This document shows, piece by piece, positions 52,147-64,000 of a stretch of DNA of 64,000 bases; position 1 is the stretch's first letter; the number at the start of each line of letters is the position of its first letter. The stretch comes from Dichotomocladium elegans. Taxonomy: Eukaryota > Mucoromycota > Mucoromycetes > Mucorales > Lichtheimiaceae. Under the pieces are notes generated by a model. The model was given only the letters and a program-made list of their open reading frames with translations, was not told the origin of the DNA and ran no database searches. The stretch spans positions 434,001-498,000 of the forward strand of contig JAIXMN010000002.1 of the NCBI GenBank assembly GCA_025716815.1, read 5' to 3'. A program made the translations under genes and the position numbers.

Positions 52147-53009
52147 TTATAATCCCCCGTTGGCTAATTTCTTTTGGTCTTGCGCGAGATATTATATAAA
52201 AGGGGGGGGCAGCATGCGAACAGCATTCCGTCATATGTTGTAATATTAAATTGTATTTCGCTAGAGTAAGACACGTATAGCATTTACCGTGGATATTTCG
52301 TTTACTGGCTCTGTATGCACATGTATATACAGTATGCTTGATCTCCTTCTTGGATATGAGCGTTACAGAGTCTACGTGCGCTGGTGATGATATATCTACT
52401 TGTGGTAAACTTTGGTGGTGGTACATAATCATGTCGCATGAAAAAAAAAATTATGCGCAGATCCATGAGTTTCAGATGAGAGACGCTGCCCATGACCGAC
52501 CGACACATGCCCCCCCCTTCATCTTTTAGTCTCATTCGAATATCTCTCTCTCTTTTCATTAACGGACTGATCGTTTAGTGTGACATATAGAATTTTTTTT
52601 TATTAACGCAAGTCAAAGCAATCTTTTACATAACACCAGCTTCGAGGTACATTTTCTTTTGTGTCACTCATGCTAATGGGCGAGCTTTTCAGAAGATATA
52701 ATGCACCGAATCGGGACATATCTACGCCATATCGAATGGCTGTTTTGAGAGCCATTGCAGCGGCCAGTCAACACCCACTAACTCGTTATGATGTCCAAAG
52801 TCATTATCGGTACTATACAGCTAAAACATCAATGGCCTCGTCCATGCTCAAAGGGCCTATCAACAGATTCAAGCGGGAGGTCCATTGGCAGTTTTTCAGC
52901 AGCCGTCGTTACATCCGAAAATCATAGTTTCAGGGCAGCTTGAGAAAGCATCAAGATTTCATATTGTATGGAGCGAAAGTGTATCTGCAGAATTCTGGTA
53001 GAGTCAACA
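52147..53009. other. Spacer with one short unassigned frame
   Basis: Holds the 3' ends of the convergent KAP104 and RXT2 genes. A plus-strand frame at 52661-52927 (88 residues, LMGELFRRYNAPNRDIS and HPLTRYDVQSHYRYYTAK) has no recognised domain. It has no upstream promoter cue I can point to, so I leave it uncalled. C-runs (about 52511-52517) and T-runs are present. Confidence 0.4.
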
Positions 53010-54324
53010 CTAATTATGTCTCGTATTTCGTCTTCCCTGCAAATTCGCTGCGTTTGCTTTGAGCTGGTTATACAACGCCTCTTTTTGCATATGGGCTTTT
53101 GTAAGCTTGTCGCGAGCGCTCTGAAGACGTGACAAATATTCGTTGCTAAAGTTGATATTCTCCTATATTGAGGTTTCTTGGTTAATACGCATTACCAATC
53201 AGAGTAGGACGACAAGACCGCTTTACCAATAATAACTCCCGGACAGATCGCACTACTTCAATTGCCTCGGTATCTGGACCCAAGTCATCCTCCATTTCCA
53301 CATCTTCTTTCTTAGGTTCAGACATAGTTTCAGCAGCAGCTTCATCCTTCTTGTTATTCTCAGACATTGCTGCATCCGCCCTATCCGTATCTTTCCCTTT
53401 TTCTTCCCCGTCCAATTTCTTTCCCTCGGATCCTTCGGTGGCATCCATCGCGGACATAGCTTTACGTTTTCGACGTTGCTCTGGTGTTCGTTCAAATTCA
53501 AGATCTAGGTATTGTGGATCATCATGGTGAAGGATGGCGGAGAGCCGTGAGAGAATCTTGCTGAAGTTTTTTTCGCTTTCGATGAACTCCATAGCCGTAC
53601 GTGCCAATCCTTCTATTTGCGGAGATTTGATTATCCGCTTCAACGCAGGACGTTGCACAATATCCGTTGGTACTTCTATAGGACTCAAAATATCTGTATA
53701 TGCGGAAGTTAACATCAACCGGGACGATGCTACCAGAAAAGGGGGAAAGAGAAGATTGACCTTCAATATTTATTTGCCGGTATGGGTCGTCATCCGCCAC
53801 GTCTGAAAGTTCGTCGTCGAGGTTCCGCCGGCGACGCTTGACAACCATACGTTTCTTGTTGCCTTGAATGTACTAAAGTTCGACCTGTTGATAATGTGCC
53901 ATGTGTGTGATTGTATCGGTTCAATGAACCATCCATTGGAACACAAACCTCTTCCTGATGTGCTAGCGTCCGTGGTGCTCGTAACTTGTTGCCACCAAAC
54001 TGTGATTCAGACGGCCCCCAATTATTCAGTGCAAAGCGATGGTCAAGGATTGACACTTTTGAATTCAGTCCTCTGCAGTAAGTTAATCATTTCCAGAAAG
54101 AGAAACAGACAAGGGGAGGAAAAAAGGATATGTTTATAGCCACGGTTATGAGCAACAAGGCCCACTTGGTCAGTCTCTTCACCTCCCGCGTCTTTTCCTT
54201 GCAGCCATTTTGCAGGTGTAGCACTAGAAGAAGACTGAACGTTGTGGTCCACGGACGAAGTATTAGCGTTTTCAGGTTTGGATGTCATGTTAGGCGTAGG
54301 AAATGGATCGGCCGATGTTCCCAT
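53010..54324 (-). CDS. RXT2: Rxt2-like subunit of the Sin3/Rpd3 histone deacetylase complex
   Basis: Component of the large Rpd3-Sin3 complex in fungi. Minus strand: first exon from ATG at 54324; a second exon about 54065-53949 with SQFGGNKLRAPRT (the GNKLR block seen near the N-terminus of this family); then 53872-53761, 53693-53227 and 53162-53010. The splice from DDPYRQINIE to DILSPIEVPTDI restores the family core; downstream HPALSRT-like PALKRI, LARTAMEFIESEKNFSKIL and LHHDDPQYLD fit it. Then basic ERTPEQRRKRKA, an acidic Lys/Glu stretch (EDVEMEDDLG) and a C-terminal coiled coil SRLQSARDKLTKAHMQKEAL. The exon 1/2 junction is not resolved: no GT...AG pair keeps frame cleanly. Identification rests on motif order and is moderate. 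Confidence 0.72.
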
Positions 54325-55071
54325 GAGGTTGATGTGTGTGTGTTGTGCGCTAGATAGGTGGGAGAAGAAGCCAAAAAAAAAAAGGTAAAGCAAAGTTCTG
54401 CTTTCAAAAAATAGCTGGGTGTTAATTTCTTTCACCGGCGCCCCACCCCACCTCCCAAGGAATTCACCTAAAAGATAACGAGGTGAATATATCCTTGGGA
54501 AGCGGTGTGCTTCTTCTTTAATCTCTCAGCTGAGAGAAAAGGACACAACACTTGAGAGTGGAGTGTATTTTTACATCCAGAATATTGTAAGCAAGCACGG
54601 AACCCCCCGTCTTACAGTATCTATGGTCATCACAGAATACTATCCATCCCTTTGTTTTTTTTGGGGGGGACCAATGGACAGGAACACACTCGAGTATATG
54701 CTGCATATAGCGGGAGCGCACCCATAATATCATGAAGTTTGCTATATGCAGTAGCCTGACGTGGTCCGGATCAAGTGTTATTACTACAGTAGAATGCTGT
54801 GCATTGCGTTTTATAGATGGAAAGAGTGACACTTTCAGTTTTTTCGCTGGATGAAGTGTTTCAGTTATCTATATTGTTGATGTCACACCAACGAATTTGA
54901 CACTTGGCAAGTACTTTATACATGACAGATGGCGTGTCTCTCTCTCTCTCTGTGTGTGTGTGTGTCTTTCTCCACTTCTCTCAGGCTCCGCAAAGCAGCA
55001 ATAACAAAAATAATAAAAAAAATTGAGCGGAGGGCTTCGATAATCTCCATTTCGCCGCCACACCCCCTTCC
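54325..55071. other. Divergent promoter region between RXT2 and a small membrane-protein gene
   Basis: Two divergently transcribed genes share this 750 bp. A-run (about 54374-54384), C-rich patch (about 54441-54455), a (CT)n/(GT)n tract at about 54936-54965 and an A-rich segment just before the ATG at 55072. No gene seen. Confidence 0.45.
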
Positions 55072-55585
55072 ATGAACGATCGCTGGACACGATTTTATGG
55101 CAGTGTCCAGGGCACCACAGTGGTCTCTTTTTGTCTCGGCATGACAGGAAGCGCGCTCGGAGCAACGCTGCTTCAGCACCAATTTCGGACGGCCATGGCA
55201 GAGCAAATGATGCAATGCCGGGATATTATGCTCAATATGCGAAGACGTCTCGAGATTGCCGGTGGTGTCCCTTATTTGCTTCGCGATGAGGTACAAGTAC
55301 AAAATAATCAATAATAAAAAAGACCAAATAGAAAACCATTTAATTGAACTCGTTTGTTTTGAAGTTTAGGCCTTCGTGGCTTATTGGGGTAATCTGCCAC
55401 GCCCAAGATATTTGACCCGCCAGGATAGATTTCGTGCTGCGAAGCATTATGTGCAACACCTATGGAACTGCGGTATCATTACAACAGCGGCCACGCTCAA
55501 CCGACATCTCGCGAAACGTTATGAACCTCCTTCTCGCCGCTGTCCTCCCGCCGTCACCTCTACCTCCATCGTCACTGAAAAGTAG
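55072..55585 (+). CDS. Unrecognised 144-residue protein with one membrane segment
   Basis: Two exons (55072-55290 and 55370-55585) join in frame at RDE/AFVAYWGN and give 145 codons. Residues about 12-32 (GTTVVSFCLGMTGSALGATLL) form a Gly-rich hydrophobic segment, possibly a mitochondrial-type membrane span. The middle is basic and helical (MRRRLEIAGGVPYLLRD), and the second exon has YWGNLPRPRYLTRQDRFRAAKHYV. I do not recognise the family. The splice signals (GTACAA donor, GTTTAG acceptor) and continuous codon quality support a real gene. It lies between RXT2 and BUD22, convergent with the latter. Confidence 0.65.
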
Positions 55586-55915
55586 TTTGGGCAACGGCCA
55601 TATACCAAACCTAAACCACTATGATACACAGTGGATAAGCTAGCATGGTGGTAGTGATGATATGCACATAGCCCTGGAAAACCCAACTACTAAATGATTC
55701 CATACGAGGACCATGTATTTACTTGAATGATGTATTAAAACCGACACAAAGACGTAGCTGCGCTACTCCCACTTCCAAATCAGGATCTTCCATCTTTGCG
55801 AGGAGACCTTCGCTTTATCGCATGAAACCGCCAGCTTCAAATTTGGACCAGATGCACGCTTTTGTTTACATTCAGATCCATGCAGAAAACAATGTTTGCA
55901 GAACGTCCTTGTTTT
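55586..55915. other. 3' spacer between convergent genes
   Basis: About 330 bp that should hold the terminators of the 144-residue protein gene and BUD22. A plus-strand frame crossing 55723-56181 lies over the BUD22 last exon and is a shadow. Confidence 0.4.
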
Positions 55916-57560
55916 TTAATCGCTATCATCAAAGACAATCTTCTTATTGGCCGATGCACCACCTCCACTCAATGCCTTGGCAATCATTTCTTGCTCCTGC
56001 CGCTTGGCCTGCCATGACGGATGGAACTCTTCAGGTTTCAGTAAACCCGAACCGCCACGATGATCCTCTCTGCTCTGTCGAGGTGGCGGTGCTGCACCTG
56101 ACGCACCCAGCTTGCCGTGGTGACCTTTGGCTTTCTTCTTCAGGAGCCGTGTTTCATCACGCTTCCGTTGCAAATGAATAGCGTCTCTGCCGTATTGCTG
56201 TTCGTTCAATCTAAAATATAGGTACCTGGCATCAGTGGTCGTGATGGCAAAATAAAAACTAGACTTTGATCTTACTGTCGTCGCGCCTTCTGGCCCATTC
56301 GGTTCTTCTTTTTTTTGCCGTTGTAAATCCGATCGAACTCTTTATCGTCATAATAATCACCATTGGCTTTATGACGCTTTTTCCTGGAGCGATCCTCGCC
56401 CACATTCAAGGATTCAACAAAAGCAGAGGATGCAGTCAGCCCGTGGTCCTCTCCTCCAGTGTGTTTCGCATGTCTTTTTGACGAGTGATCCTGGGACACC
56501 CGCTTTTTGGTGTTGCCGTCGAGCGTGGATTGCGTTTTCGGAGGCGGTCGGATCACGTTGAGGATTTCATCAAGAAGTTTTGATATGGTGGCCTGAGCGG
56601 GTTTGTGACCTAATACCCTGCTTTCAATGGTGGATATCATCACCTTTTCGTCAGTCGACATCTCCTCGTGATTGGTATTTGACTCGGGAGCAGCAGGTAG
56701 CACCTCGGTTACGATGGTGTGTTGTTTAAGTTCACTGTGCTTAAGAACCTTGTTCCGCAGTGTCTTTTCCGCAAGCGTGTCTACATGAATTAACTGAGCA
56801 GACATACACATACATGCGCCCAGAAGCGCACGCGCTCATGGATTGTGTTAAAAAATAACTATTCTAGCTACTCAACGCTGTCCTCCAGCTAACGAACATA
56901 CCTTTAAGATTTCTAGCTCTTTTTCGTACCGTGCAACATCCTCAGGACTAACGCTTTTTCCCTTTTTCTTTTCTGTCTGTGACTCATCTCCGTTCTCTGG
57001 CTCAATCGCATCATCTGAGGGCCTAGTTGCTTTATCTTCAGTACAATTCGGTTTCTCCCAAGCTTTTTTTTTTCAAAAGACTCACTTGGCGTTTTGGAGC
57101 GTCGTGCGAGCATCATTCACCTTTCGCACTTGCTTTTGTATTTCGAGGGCTTTGGACTTCTTCAGGTTGGATTTGAGAGCTTTGATTGCGTGAAACTAGA
57201 ATGAGGAAGGCGGGAAAAAAATTTAAAGGGATGCCTGAATCGGATAAGAAATTGACCAAAAATCATGCAATGCAATGCATTACCATCTTTGACCTGAGCT
57301 TCTCTTGCCGTGCCTCGTGGAGCTGCTGCTTCAAAGCCTCTTTTTCCTCTTCTGGCATATCAGCTGTCTTATCTATTGACGACGACTCACCAAGCTAGAA
57401 TAAAAGCACCGATCGTTAGGGTTGATCAGAAAGTAGATCGTTTTTTTTTCCTGCATAGATCAGATCTCCTGGTTTTTTTTTTTCATTTACCTTGGTGGAA
57501 AGGTGAATAATCTTCCTCTTGAGATTGCTTGTGGGCACAGATTCTGTCTATGTTGTCGTG
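55916..57560 (-). CDS. BUD22: Bud22/SRFBP1-family ribosome biogenesis protein
   Basis: Nucleolar protein of small-subunit biogenesis. Minus-strand exons: first (about 57560-57491, start unresolved), 57394-57284, 57195-57086, 57022-56902, 56793-56276 and 56210-55916. N-terminal helical part: LKRKIIHLSTKLGE and HAIKALKSNLKKSKALEIQKQVRKV. The middle is Lys/Glu-rich with the HVDTLAEKTLRNKVLKH and ESRVLGHKPAQ helices. The C-terminal signature is RIYNGKKKKNRMGQKARRQ, then HPSWQAKRQ and KKIVFDDSD, diagnostic of the family (NR.GQ..R, HPSWEAK, FDD end). The intron 57085-57023 was chosen because a literal read-through meets two TGA codons beside an A10 run. The first exon's own start codon is not clear: the nearest ATG is in another frame. 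Confidence 0.83.
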
Positions 57561-58608
57561 AGCTCCCATTTCTGGAAATTGGAAGGAATGTTTTATCCAA
57601 TATGCAATTTACCATGGGTTCAGTCCTCGATGGATGTGTTTTTTTTTGTTCTGGAGGAACGGGGAAAAGAGAAAACGTGACTTATCACATTGGGTCAAGC
57701 GGAGTTTAGGTATGTGCGGGCGAGAAGGAGGGGGGAAAGTTGGGCATTCCAGGTTTCGTCTGCTCTGAGATTCAAACCGATCACACCTGACTTCCTCAGT
57801 CACCGACAGAGTGCACGCACGCTCAGACATGAGAGAGAAATAAAGTTTAAGGTTGCTATTGATGATGACTGGAGGGCGTATTGCCAGGTGGTCGGATGAG
57901 ATGAAGTTGGGAAAGGCAAGATTATCATTGGATGTCAGGGCCCTATGTAACCCCCATCTTGCCCAGGTGATCGGAGCAAGAGGAGGAGGCATTTCGGCGA
58001 GTGAAAAGGGGAAGAACATGTGGGTTATTGGGATCCACAGCCGTCTCTGGTTTTCTTGTTTTCGTTAATCACAACCACACAAAGAAATCTGCACAATTCT
58101 CCCGATGGGTTTCTGCGCTATGGAGTGGGGAGTTGCAAACGAGTGCTCATTGCAACGAAAGCGATAATATGTGTCACACGTTATACAAACATTGGTGGGG
58201 ATGGGGGAGCGAAGAAAACCAGACAAGAAAAGGCGAAGGTCAAGACTTGTCAGCGAAACAAGAAAATCCCATGTATACCAATGGATATTCGTTGCGTAAA
58301 ATGTTGCTTATTGTATATTGTGTTTTTGATCAAAGTTGGGGTATAGGGATATTGTGAATGGGACGTTCAAGTCAGAAAGTGATAGAGAGAAAGCTTATTT
58401 CAATTGCTCTGTTCTCTATTTCTCTTTCTTTTCCTTTCTTTCTCTCCTCCTCTATCTCTCCTCTTTACAACTTTTTTTTTCATTTTTATTTTTTCTTGCT
58501 AAGGCAAAACAACACTACCTTTCCTACCCTAGCTACATAGCAACATAGACACAACGACAACAACGTAGAAGCGTCTGTTCATCCACAGCATCATATAACA
58601 AATTCGCA
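57561..58608. other. Divergent promoter region between BUD22 and the Rab22-like gene
   Basis: About 1 kb. The right part has a long polypyrimidine leader with a T-rich run (about 58410-58500) before the ATG at 58609. The left part may include an unresolved 5' exon of BUD22. A minus-strand 136-residue frame (57609-58019) shows no domain. Confidence 0.4.
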
Positions 58609-59022
58609 ATGGACCTTCCTCCTGACGCTACACTTGAAGCCAAAGTGGTCATATTAGGCAGCACAGGTTCGCACACGCATTCTCTTGCCCTTCCTCTTAC
58701 TATTCTTTCCATCCCTTTCCTTCTCCTTGGGTCTACATTATGAACATATGCCATATGCGCGCGCGCACACATACACACACAAACGTATATTCACAAACAT
58801 AACTGGTACACTTTCTCTCCCTCTTTTCTTGGCGTGTTTTGTTGTGTGGCTGGCAGAAGAAAAGAGGATGTGCGTGTCTAGAAATGAAGAATTGTAAACG
58901 GGAGCATTCCGTTTGCTATCTCCTTTCGATTGATTTGCACGTGTATGTGTGTATATGTGTGTGTGTGTGTGTATGTCTGTGTGGTGCGTTCGCCGGGTGA
59001 AGAAACACAAAGAGAGAGTGCA

Positions 59023-59053
<31 letters not shown>

Positions 59054-59967
59054 GCGTGTGCGTGTGTGCTTTTGCGCGGGAGCAGCTAATACGATTCATT
59101 ATTTCCTTTCTAGTGACCAAAAAAACTCAAAAACAGGTGTTGGAAAGACGTCGGTGGCTACTCGATACGTCCAAAAGACATTTTCCTCAACAGGCACATC
59201 CACTATCGGAGCATCCTTTATGACAAAGAAGCTGTAATGACGTGATGTCGTACAAATATTGAAGTCTCTAACCTTGATACCTTTTAGGACCATCGATAGT
59301 TGCCATGTTCGACTGCAGATATGGGATACTGCTGGCCAGGGTAAAACCAAGACATCCTACATGAATACCAAATAAGATCCATAACTTCGTGCTCTATAAA
59401 CACATCAGAACGCTTCCGTGCAATGGCGCCTATGTACTACCGTGGTGCCCATGCAGCCATCCTCGTCTACGATATCACATCCGAGGAGAGTTTTGATGAT
59501 GTCAATGCTTGGGCAGAAGGTAAATGAAAGGAATACTTCCGGCGACCTTTGCAAACATGTGTTTACATGCGAATTACTTTTCCATGGATTTCAACTAGAG
59601 CTTCAAAGGAATATGACGGATGATTTGGTGATCTACATTGTCGGTAACAAGGTCGACCTTGCCCCAGAGGGTCGAGCGATCTCCATCAAGAAGGTGGAGG
59701 AGTATGCGGATAAAATCATTGGTCAAGATTGCCCTGTCTACGAAGTCTCGGCCAAAGAAGATGAAGGCAAGTTTCGAGTTTGAAATACGTGAGGAGGGAC
59801 ATCAAGTAACCGACATGATACATACTATACACACAGGAGAAATAGAGGAACTGTTTTTGCAGCTTACCCAGACACTCGTCGCAAAAAAATATGGCTTAGA
59901 ATGGAAACAGTCTAATAGCCGTCTTCTTGTCGATGACCAACCACCGCCGCAATCTGGATGCTGCTAA
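58609..59967 (+). CDS. Rab GTPase of the Rab5/Rab22/Rab31 group
   Basis: Endosomal small GTPase. Six exons (58609-58666, 59137-59233, 59288-59340, 59409-59519, 59599-59766, 59837-59967) sum to 206 codons. G-boxes: LGSTGVGKTS (G1), the effector loop [15 protein letters not shown] (Rab5/Rab22-like IGASF), [20 protein letters not shown] (G3; MAPMYYRG is characteristic of the Rab5/22/31 group), GNKVDL (G4) and VSAKED (G5). Tail ends QSGCC, a double-prenylation CC. The first intron (58667-59136) is 470 bp, far longer than others here, and contains two (TG)n tracts. The fifth intron (59767-59836) uses a GC donor (GCAAGT). It is convergent with IKS1. Confidence 0.9.
58945..59065 (+). repeat. Two (TG)n tracts in the first intron of the Rab22-like gene
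   Basis: GT-alternating runs occur at about 58945-58972 and about 59022-59062 with TGCG interruptions. They belong to the unusually long 470-bp intron. Confidence 0.75.
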
Positions 59968-60348
59968 CAAAATTTAGCCTTTACCCAGTCCACCATTTAC
60001 CACCACGAGAAAAAAACCCCTATTTTATTGTCATTCTTCCTACCACTTCACCCAAGCCTCCCTTTTCTTTATTGGATCCTTCTTCTTATTCTCTGGGCTC
60101 TTTGTTTTTGATTTATAGTATATTATAGCTACATTTAGTATCCCGAACGTGATGATGATGACTATAAAAGACGTATTGTTATGTCCTATACACACCCATA
60201 CACACATACTCTTAACGCTTACCAAGCGATCGGCAAGTAAGTCTGGCTGGTCAATGTGTATTTAGTTATACAACGAACTCGAACAGCAGCAGCACATGAG
60301 AATATACCAATTTTTATTAAGATCAGCCAAAAATGTTCAGATAAGCCA
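59968..60348. other. Spacer between convergent Rab22-like and IKS1 genes
   Basis: About 380 bp, AT-rich, with terminators of both genes implied. Frames present are short and featureless. Confidence 0.4.
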
Positions 60349-63825
<3,477 letters not shown>

Positions 63826-64000
63826 GAGAAAAAAAAAAGTGAACAGGCGCGCTCATACCGGAAAAAGGTATTGGTGCATGAAAAATACAAAGTTTTGTTT
63901 CCCGATAGCAACCAATTACGGGCGAGAGAACTCTAGGGCGTGTCCAGACATCCGGTTGGGAAGTGTGCTAACTTTGATATCAGCCAATATTTATTACTTG
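63826..64000. other. Upstream region of IKS1 (right edge)
   Basis: Short stretch upstream of the minus-strand start. An A-run in the plus strand at 63829-63838 is just before the ATG. Nothing else can be said. Confidence 0.35.

Noticed and set aside
52661..52927. 88-residue plus-strand frame between KAP104 and RXT2
   Set aside because: No recognised domain, no splice partners, lies in the 3' spacer of convergent genes; kept only as a note.
57609..58019. 136-residue minus-strand frame upstream of BUD22
   Set aside because: No conserved motif and it does not join to the BUD22 first exon in frame.

Overview
The window is a gene-dense, intron-rich stretch of an early-diverging fungal nuclear genome, most likely Mucoromycota (Mucorales-like). 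The grounds are the fungal gene set (glycerol kinase, Pmt2-type mannosyltransferase, Kex2, Iks1, Rxt2, Bud22), short introns of about 45-130 bp averaging several per gene, a fungal FKBP39-type prolyl isomerase, and decayed Tc1/mariner and Fanzor elements of the kind common in this group. There are no bacterial operons, CRISPR arrays or rRNA genes, and I recognised no tRNA. Exon models were built by hand from splice signals plus family conservation. For most genes the summed exon lengths divide exactly by three, which is an internal check on the models.

Layout: (1) 0-15.4 kb, housekeeping block: the tail of an unidentified gene, mitochondrial Hsp70 (+), glycerol kinase (-), a vacuolar/Golgi-type zinc CDF transporter (-), Pmt2-like O-mannosyltransferase (+), a transposon-scarred gap (10.8-12.6 kb), nucleolar FKBP39-like isomerase (+) and Rab6/Ypt6 (-). 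(2) 15.4-25.9 kb, mixed: transposon relics, an unrecognised 433-residue helical protein (-), an AT-hook protein (+), then a repeat graveyard containing a decayed Fanzor (eukaryotic TnpB-like) gene and Tc1 pieces. (3) 25.9-42.2 kb: ALKBH1-like dioxygenase (+), a secreted lipocalin (-), ribosomal protein uS2/RPS0 (+), PP2A scaffold subunit (+), a repeat-rich gap, a THEM6-like thioesterase-fold protein (+), an F-box/leucine-rich protein (+), a tiny secreted proline-rich protein (+) and Kex2 (+). (4) 42.2-45 kb: another repeat island. (5) 45-64 kb: FCHo/Syp1 muniscin (+), transportin/Kap104 (+), Rxt2 (-), a 144-residue membrane protein (+), Bud22 (-), a Rab22/Rab5-type GTPase (+) and Iks1 kinase (-).

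Functional themes: secretory-pathway and endocytic functions recur (Pmt2, Kex2, Rab6, Rab22-like, FCHo/Syp1), as do chromatin and ribosome biogenesis functions (FKBP39, Rxt2, Bud22, Kap104, AT-hook protein, RPS0). I see no physical operons; neighbours appear independently transcribed. The most unusual signals are the decayed Fanzor gene, a high share of GC-AG introns (about 9 of about 118), several microexons (8, 15 and 17 nt), and a Tc1 relic whose two halves lie in opposite orientations, with one half about 97% identical to a second relic 6 kb away.
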